In this document: positions 13,014-16,253 of the stretch, one piece after another
Layout of the letters: the number at the start of each line of letters is the position of its first letter
Position numbering within the stretch: position 1 is the first letter of the stretch
Assembly (NCBI GenBank): GCA_017995595.1
Contig: JAGOIO010000007.1
Span: forward strand, 1-16,253
Direction of reading: 5' to 3'
DNA: 16,253 nucleotides
From: a bacterium
GTDB lineage: Bacteria > Cyanobacteriota > Vampirovibrionia > Gastranaerophilales > Gastranaerophilaceae
Program-made: the position numbers and the translations under genes
Notes under the pieces: model-generated
Told to the model about the DNA's origin: nothing
What the model saw: only the letters and a program-made list of their open reading frames with translations
Databases searched by the model: none

Positions 13014-13748
13014 ATGACAGAGGAAAATAAAAAAGTTGCATTGGTAACAGGCGGAAGCCGAGGAATAGGCAGAGCATGTGCATTAGAATTTGCAAAAGCC
13101 GGCTATGATGTTGCAATAAACTATGTAGGGAATACAGAAGCTGCGGAAAAAACTGTTGCCGAATTAAAAGCTTATGGCATTGAAGCAGAAAGCTTTAAAT
13201 TTAATGTAACAGATAAAGATGCAGTTGAAGACGGCATAAAAGCTGTAAAAGAAAGATTTGGCAGAATTGATGTTTTGGTAAATAATGCAGGAATTACAAG
13301 AGACGGAATGTTCATGATGATGCCTTCTGAAAACTGGGAAGCTGTAATTGGAACAAATTTGAGTAGTGCATACTATGTTTCAAAACCTGTATCAAAAATT
13401 ATGGTAAAACAACGTTCAGGTTCAATCGTTAATATGGCAAGTATAGTTGGTATTTACGGAAATGCAGGTCAAGCAAATTATTCAGCAGCAAAAGCAGGCT
13501 TGATTGGCTTGACAAAAACATTATCAAAAGAGTTAGCAGCAAGAAATATTAGAGTGAATGCTGTAGCACCCGGATTTATCCAAACAGATATGACAAAAGA
13601 CCTAAAACTTGATGGAATTGAAGACCATATTCCTCTAAAGAGATTAGGTTTGCCTGAGGATATTGCAAGAGCAGTAAAATTCTTAGCAGTAGATGCAACT
13701 TATGTAACAGGGCAAGTTTTGGCGGTTGACGGCGGACTTGTTATATAG
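13014..13748 (+). CDS. fabG: 3-oxoacyl-ACP reductase
   Basis: FabG reduces 3-oxoacyl-ACP to 3-hydroxyacyl-ACP with NADPH in each elongation round. This 244-residue short-chain dehydrogenase has the cofactor motif TGGSRGIG (12-19), NNAG (90-93), Asn115, Ser143 and the catalytic Y156-x-x-x-K160 (NYSAAK), then APGFIQTDMT, and ends VDGGLVI. All four catalytic residues (Asn, Ser, Tyr, Lys) are present, and position between fabD and acpP supports FabG rather than another reductase. AAAGGAG (13002-13008) is the ribosome binding site. Confidence 0.96.
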   Translation: MTEENKKVALVTGGSRGIGRACALEFAKAGYDVAINYVGNTEAAEKTVAELKAYGIEAESFKFNVTDKDAVEDGIKAVKERFGRIDVLVNNAGITRDGMFMMMPSENWEAVIGTNLSSAYYVSKPVSKIMVKQRSGSIVNMASIVGIYGNAGQANYSAAKAGLIGLTKTLSKELAARNIRVNAVAPGFIQTDMTKDLKLDGIEDHIPLKRLGLPEDIARAVKFLAVDATYVTGQVLAVDGGLVI

Positions 13749-13770
13749 CTAAAACATTGCTAAAAATTTA

Positions 13771-13798
13771 AAGAACTTAACAAAAATGTTAAGTTCTT
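13771..13798. promoter_or_regulatory. Perfect 12-bp inverted repeat overlapping the acpP promoter
   Basis: AAGAACTTAACA and its exact complement enclose an AAAA loop. No T run follows on the plus strand, so it is a poor terminator for fabG. Its right arm runs into the -35 of the acpP promoter (13797-13802), so it could be an operator or a stabilising or attenuating mRNA hairpin. Reading leftward, an AT-rich tail follows. Confidence 0.55.
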
Positions 13799-13824
13799 GC
13801 AAATAAATCTTTAAATAGTATAAT
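13797..13824 (+). promoter_or_regulatory. Promoter of acpP
   Basis: TTGCAA (13797-13802) and a perfect TATAAT (13819-13824) are separated by 16 nt. Start near 13831 gives a leader of about 40 nt. An internal promoter ahead of acpP fits the high demand for ACP compared with the enzymes. Confidence 0.65.
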
Positions 13825-13869
13825 TCTATTGAACAGTTTAGTTTAGATATTTATAAAAAGGAAGAAAAA

Positions 13870-14100
13870 ATGAGTACATTTGACAAAGTTAAAAAAGTTG
13901 TTGTAGAACAATTAAGCGTAGATGAAAACCTAGTTACACCAGAAGCAAGCTTCACAGGTGATTTGGGTGCAGATTCATTAGATACAGTAGAATTGGTAAT
14001 GGCTTTCGAAGAAGAATTCGGTTGCGAAATTCCTGATGAAGAAGCTGAAAAAATCCAAACAGTTAACGATGCTGTAGCTTATATTGATTCTCATTCATAG
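13870..14100 (+). CDS. acpP: Acyl carrier protein
   Basis: ACP carries the growing acyl chain on a 4'-phosphopantetheine arm. The 76-residue acidic protein has the attachment Ser36 in GADSLDTVELVMAFEEEFG, the recognition helix with its acidic face, and IPDEEAEKIQTVNDAVAYI. Length and sequence are fully typical. AAGGAAG (13858-13864) lies 5 nt before the ATG. It has its own promoter and is followed by a structured intergenic element before fabF. Confidence 0.98.
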   Translation: MSTFDKVKKVVVEQLSVDENLVTPEASFTGDLGADSLDTVELVMAFEEEFGCEIPDEEAEKIQTVNDAVAYIDSHS

Positions 14101-14122
14101 TTTTTGAGAAAACACAGATTTT

Positions 14123-14193
14123 AGGGAGGGAAGGATTTCTCTTTATAGTGGGTGTAAAAGCTCCGAATGAAAGATAAATTCCTCCCTTTTCTG
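14123..14193 (+). other. Long imperfect hairpin between acpP and fabF
   Basis: AGGGAGG (14123-14129) pairs with CCTCCCT (14181-14187), extended by two more pairs, a 4-nt bulge, and an inner helix (14136-14144 with 14170-14178, one mismatch). About 25 nt of loop remain and TTTT-C-T follows the stem. It may end most acpP transcripts (a partial terminator, matching high ACP need) or be a small RNA or processing site. The loop is longer than in ordinary terminators. Confidence 0.45.
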
Positions 14194-14256
14194 TTGTTAA
14201 AGGGTTTTAAAAATAGAATTTTGCATTTTGATATCTATATGCAGTAAGAGGAAAAA

Positions 14257-15507
14257 ATGAACAAAAGAAGAGTAGTTGTAACAGGATTAGGAGCAGTAAC
14301 TCCTTTAGGTTTGGACGTAAAGTCTTTTTGGGACGGTCTTGTTGCCGGAAAAAGCGGAATAAAGAATATTACAGGAATTGATACAGAATTACAAACGGTA
14401 AAAATTGCCGGAGAAATTCAAGACTTTAATCCTGAAGATTATTTGGAACCAAAAGAAGCCAAAAGAATGGACAGATTCACGCAGTTTGGCATGGTTGCAT
14501 CAAATGAAGCGATTAAAGATGCAGGCTTAGATGAAGCAGGATATGATCCGTACAAAGTTGGTGTAATAGTAAGCTCTGCTGCAGGTGGTTTTAAAACTTT
14601 TGAAAAAAATCACAAAGCTATGATAGATAGAGGACCAACAAAGGGTTCTCCATTTACAGTTCCAATGTTAATAGTTGACATGGCTTCAGGAAGAATTTCT
14701 ATGAAGCATGGTTATAAAGGTGTGAATAAAGCTGTAGTTTCTGCTTGTGCAACAGGCTCACATTCAATCGGTGATGCTTTCAGAAGTATTCAATATGGTG
14801 ATGCAGATGCAATGGTTGCAGGTGGTTGCGAAGCAACAATAACAACATTGGGTATTGGTGCATTTACAACAGCAAGAACATTATCAAAACGAAATGATGA
14901 ACCACAAAAAGCTTCTCGTCCTTATGATAAAGATAGAGACGGCTTTGTAATGGGTGAAGGTGCAGGAGTTTTGGTGTTGGAAGAACTTGAGCATGCAAAA
15001 GCTCGTGGTGCAAAAATTTATGCAGAGATTGTAGGTTATGGTCAATCTGCAGATGCTTATGATATGGTAGCTCCGGATCCGGAGGGTAACGGTGCTGTTA
15101 AAGCTATGGAATTTGCACTTCAAGATGCAGAGATTAAACCAAATGAAGTTCAATATATAAATCCGCATGGTACAAGTACAGGTTTGGGTGATATCGCAGA
15201 ATCTCAAGCAATCGCAAGAGTTTTTGGCGACTTGGATACAAATAAGGACTTGGTCGTAAGTTCAACAAAGAGTATGCACGGACACATGTTAGGTGCAACT
15301 GGTGCTGCGGAAGCTATTATTTGTATTAAAGCTATAAATGAAGGTATTATTCCTCCGACTATCAACTTGGATAACCAAGATGAGCGTGTTGCAAATCTTG
15401 ATTATGTACCACATAAAGCAAAGAAGAAAGAAGTTGATGTTGCGTTGTCAAATTCATTTGGATTTGGCGGACACAATGCGACTTTGATTTTTAGAAAATT
15501 TAAGTAG
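14257..15507 (+). CDS. fabF: 3-oxoacyl-ACP synthase II
   Basis: FabF condenses malonyl-ACP with acyl-ACP to extend the chain by two carbons. The 416-residue product has the catalytic triad Cys164 (VSACATGSHS), His304 (NPHGTST) and His343 (STKSMHGHMLGATGA), plus Lys338 and the C-terminal NSFGFGGHN. Two positions differ from the usual text: NPHGTSTGLGD for NAHGTSTPLGD, and SMHGH for SMTGH; neither removes a catalytic residue. Length and motif set favour FabF over FabB. AAGAGGA (14246-14252) precedes the ATG. It closes the fab cluster at a strong terminator. fabH and fabZ are not in this window. Confidence 0.96.
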   Translation: MNKRRVVVTGLGAVTPLGLDVKSFWDGLVAGKSGIKNITGIDTELQTVKIAGEIQDFNPEDYLEPKEAKRMDRFTQFGMVASNEAIKDAGLDEAGYDPYKVGVIVSSAAGGFKTFEKNHKAMIDRGPTKGSPFTVPMLIVDMASGRISMKHGYKGVNKAVVSACATGSHSIGDAFRSIQYGDADAMVAGGCEATITTLGIGAFTTARTLSKRNDEPQKASRPYDKDRDGFVMGEGAGVLVLEELEHAKARGAKIYAEIVGYGQSADAYDMVAPDPEGNGAVKAMEFALQDAEIKPNEVQYINPHGTSTGLGDIAESQAIARVFGDLDTNKDLVVSSTKSMHGHMLGATGAAEAIICIKAINEGIIPPTINLDNQDERVANLDYVPHKAKKKEVDVALSNSFGFGGHNATLIFRKFK

Positions 15508-15536
15508 AATTATTAAATAAACACGAGATAAAAAGA

Positions 15537-15568
15537 TGCTGACTAATATATTAGTCAGCACTTTTTTT
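15537..15568 (+). terminator. Rho-independent terminator of fabF, overlapping the convergent gene
   Basis: A perfect 10-bp stem TGCTGACTAA / TTAGTCAGCA with loop TATA (15537-15560) is followed by C and T7. The stop codon of the convergent leftward gene lies inside it, so the hairpin serves fabF; read leftward, the minus strand lacks a T run at the right place. Confidence 0.95.
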
Positions 15569-15829
15569 AATATTTTCTTCAAAAGTAGAAGTTTCTATTG
15601 GGCAGAGTGAATATTTACATAGAATTTTTTGAGACGGAGAACGAAAAATTTCTTTTTTAAAATTTTGATTAAGCTTAATTTTTTCGTTTTTGACTTGGAC
15701 TTTTTCGTTTAATTCAGCGATAGAACAAGCTCCGCCTGTAATTACACCATTTTCAGCTTTTGAACAGGCGAGAGCATAAGGAGAGAGAAGAGTAAAAGCC
15801 ACGATTAAATTGAATATTTTTTTATACAC
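15551..15829 (-). CDS. Small secreted or lipid-anchored Cys-containing protein, unknown
   Basis: I start at the minus-strand GTG at 15829-15827, preceded by GAGGTG at 7 nt. This gives 92 residues beginning MYKKIFNLIVAFTLLSPYAL, a clear signal peptide (Lys-Lys, hydrophobic core, then ALAC). Cleavage may be by signal peptidase I after Ala-Leu-Ala, or Cys22 may be lipidated; the lipobox (ALAC) is atypical. The mature part is about 70 residues with four Cys (CSKAEN, ACSIAEL, CKYSLC). The ORF could begin further upstream, but that would bury the signal peptide. Family unknown. It converges on fabF and has a candidate promoter with an operator-like palindrome. Confidence 0.6.
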   Translation of the reverse strand: MYKKIFNLIVAFTLLSPYALACSKAENGVITGGACSIAELNEKVQVKNEKIKLNQNFKKEIFRSPSQKILCKYSLCPIETSTFEENIKKSAD

Positions 15830-15865
15830 AATATGACACCTCACTGTATTAATATTTACATACAC

Positions 15866-15894
15866 ATAATTTATAATACAACTTGTATTGTCCA
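15866..15894 (-). promoter_or_regulatory. Candidate promoter with palindrome in its spacer, for the small secreted protein
   Basis: On the minus strand, TGGACA (15894-15889) and AATTAT (15871-15866) are 17 nt apart. The perfect palindrome AATACAA-C-TTGTATT (15875-15889) almost fills the spacer and touches the -35. A protein bound there would directly control the promoter. The -10 is imperfect. Confidence 0.45.
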
Positions 15895-15965
15895 AAGACA
15901 TTAGCCAAAAGCATTGATATTTGTTTGAAAAAGTAGCATTTTGAGTTTTGTACCTTTTGAGTGGC

Positions 15966-16018
15966 AAAAGCTGGAGGGAAAACCACCGACCAGATATTTC
16001 ATCGCTAATTATTTCTAA
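15966..16018. repeat. 53-base direct repeat, copy 1
   Basis: It begins AAAAGCTGGAGGG and ends ATTATTTCTAA. It matches copy 2 at 16083-16135 in the same orientation with two substitutions (C/T and A/T). Start-to-start distance is 117 bases. In the plus-strand frame both copies read KSWRENHRPDISSLIIS, and both differences are synonymous there. Confidence 0.9.
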
Positions 16019-16082
16019 TAAATATAAAGTTCATTCTTTCTTTTTTATATCGGCGAACTTTTCTTATCCACCTTTTTATGAA

Positions 16083-16135
16083 AAAAGCTGGAGGGAAAAT
16101 CACCGACCTGATATTTCATCGCTAATTATTTCTAA
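16083..16135. repeat. 53-base direct repeat, copy 2
   Basis: This is the second copy of the unit at 15966-16018, 51 of 53 bases identical. It is followed after 11 bases by the hairpin element shared with the left window edge. The 64 bases between the copies are AT-rich and contain AAAGTTC (16026-16032) / GAACTTT inverted arms. Confidence 0.9.
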
Positions 16136-16146
16136 ACTCAACAAAA

Positions 16147-16203
16147 AGCTAAGCGAACTCGCTTCACTCAAACAACCGCTTAGCTCTGCCGTCGTTTAGT
16201 TAA
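16147..16203. repeat. Right-edge copy of dispersed repeat with terminator-like hairpin
   Basis: AGCTAAGCG (16147-16155) and CGCTTAGCT (16177-16185) form a 9-bp stem. AAGCGA-AC-TCGCTT (16151-16164) is an alternative, mutually exclusive hairpin. On the minus strand the 9-bp stem is followed by T5, as in a leftward terminator. Bases 16167-16203 match the first 38 bases of the window. Confidence 0.75.
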
Positions 16204-16222
16204 TTCATGGTCTGGGACAATG

Positions 16223-16251
16223 TTGTAATTACTCTTAAGAAGTGGTATAAT
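16223..16251 (+). promoter_or_regulatory. Strong promoter pointing out of the window
   Basis: TTGTAA (16223-16228) and a perfect TATAAT (16246-16251) are separated by 17 nt, with an extended -10 TG (16243-16244). It should drive a gene just beyond the right edge. From 15830 to 16253 I see no convincing gene, only this promoter, the leftward promoter and the repeats. Confidence 0.7.
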
Positions 16252-16253
16252 AG

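Noticed and set aside
15830..15967. Longer 138-residue form of the leftward secreted protein
   Set aside because: It would place about 46 residues before the signal peptide and cross the candidate promoter.
15966..16135. CRISPR array
   Set aside because: There are only two repeat units; they are too long (53 bases) and the single 64-base gap is AT-rich with an inverted repeat.
15948..16199. 83-codon plus ORF over the repeats
   Set aside because: TTG start without a ribosome binding site, and it runs through the hairpin element; kept only as an observation on the 17-residue repeated peptide.
1..16253. Alternative genetic code with TGA read as an amino acid
   Set aside because: No recognised gene contains an in-frame TGA, and Trp is encoded by TGG.

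Overview
This window is AT-rich bacterial chromosome (about one third G+C by eye) read with the standard code. The lineage is inferred, not proven. The S21 protein has the VGEN-x-x-IESALRRFK N-terminus familiar from cyanobacteria. A large unknown protein carries a short AFKG motif that I associate with proteins of gut Melainabacteria (Gastranaerophilales, non-photosynthetic relatives of cyanobacteria). The ABC exporter belongs to the family that includes the cyanobacterial viologen exporter. A gut Gastranaerophilales genome is my best guess; a low-GC Firmicute is the alternative.

Layout. Positions 1-540 hold a small leftward gene, a leftward ORF cut by the window edge and ending in a repeat, a locally GC-rich segment, and the rpsU promoter. 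rpsU (543-716) has its own promoter and terminator. A 788-residue unknown, probably membrane-associated protein (1025-3391) follows as a single-gene unit. rpsL-rpsG (3653-4593) form a short 'str' operon that terminates without fusA or tuf. Next come an OmpR-type response regulator, its membrane histidine kinase and tadA, joined by overlaps (4732-7578). A possible five-gene run follows: a D-Ala-D-Ala-ligase-like ATP-grasp enzyme, a GNAT acetyltransferase, and a three-part ABC-2 exporter (7682-11871). The fatty-acid synthesis genes fabD-fabG-acpP-fabF (11981-15507) have candidate promoters before fabD and acpP and end at a strong terminator. A small leftward secreted Cys-containing protein (15551-15829) converges on fabF. 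The last 290 bases hold no convincing gene. They contain two 53-base direct repeats, a hairpin element that also occurs at the left edge of the window, and a strong outward promoter.

How the parts relate. Most of the window is core machinery: ribosomal proteins, tRNA wobble deamination and type II fatty-acid synthesis. The parts that invite a second look are the duplicated architecture of the 788-residue protein, the ATP-grasp/GNAT/exporter run, the repeat element at both edges, several inverted repeats placed on promoters (fabD, acpP, the small secreted protein), alternative hairpins between rpsL and rpsG, and the absence of TGA among the 17 stop codons I can assign. I found no CRISPR array, transposase, rRNA or tRNA. 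I see no clearly new multi-gene system; the best candidates are the 788-residue protein family and the ATP-grasp/GNAT/exporter run.
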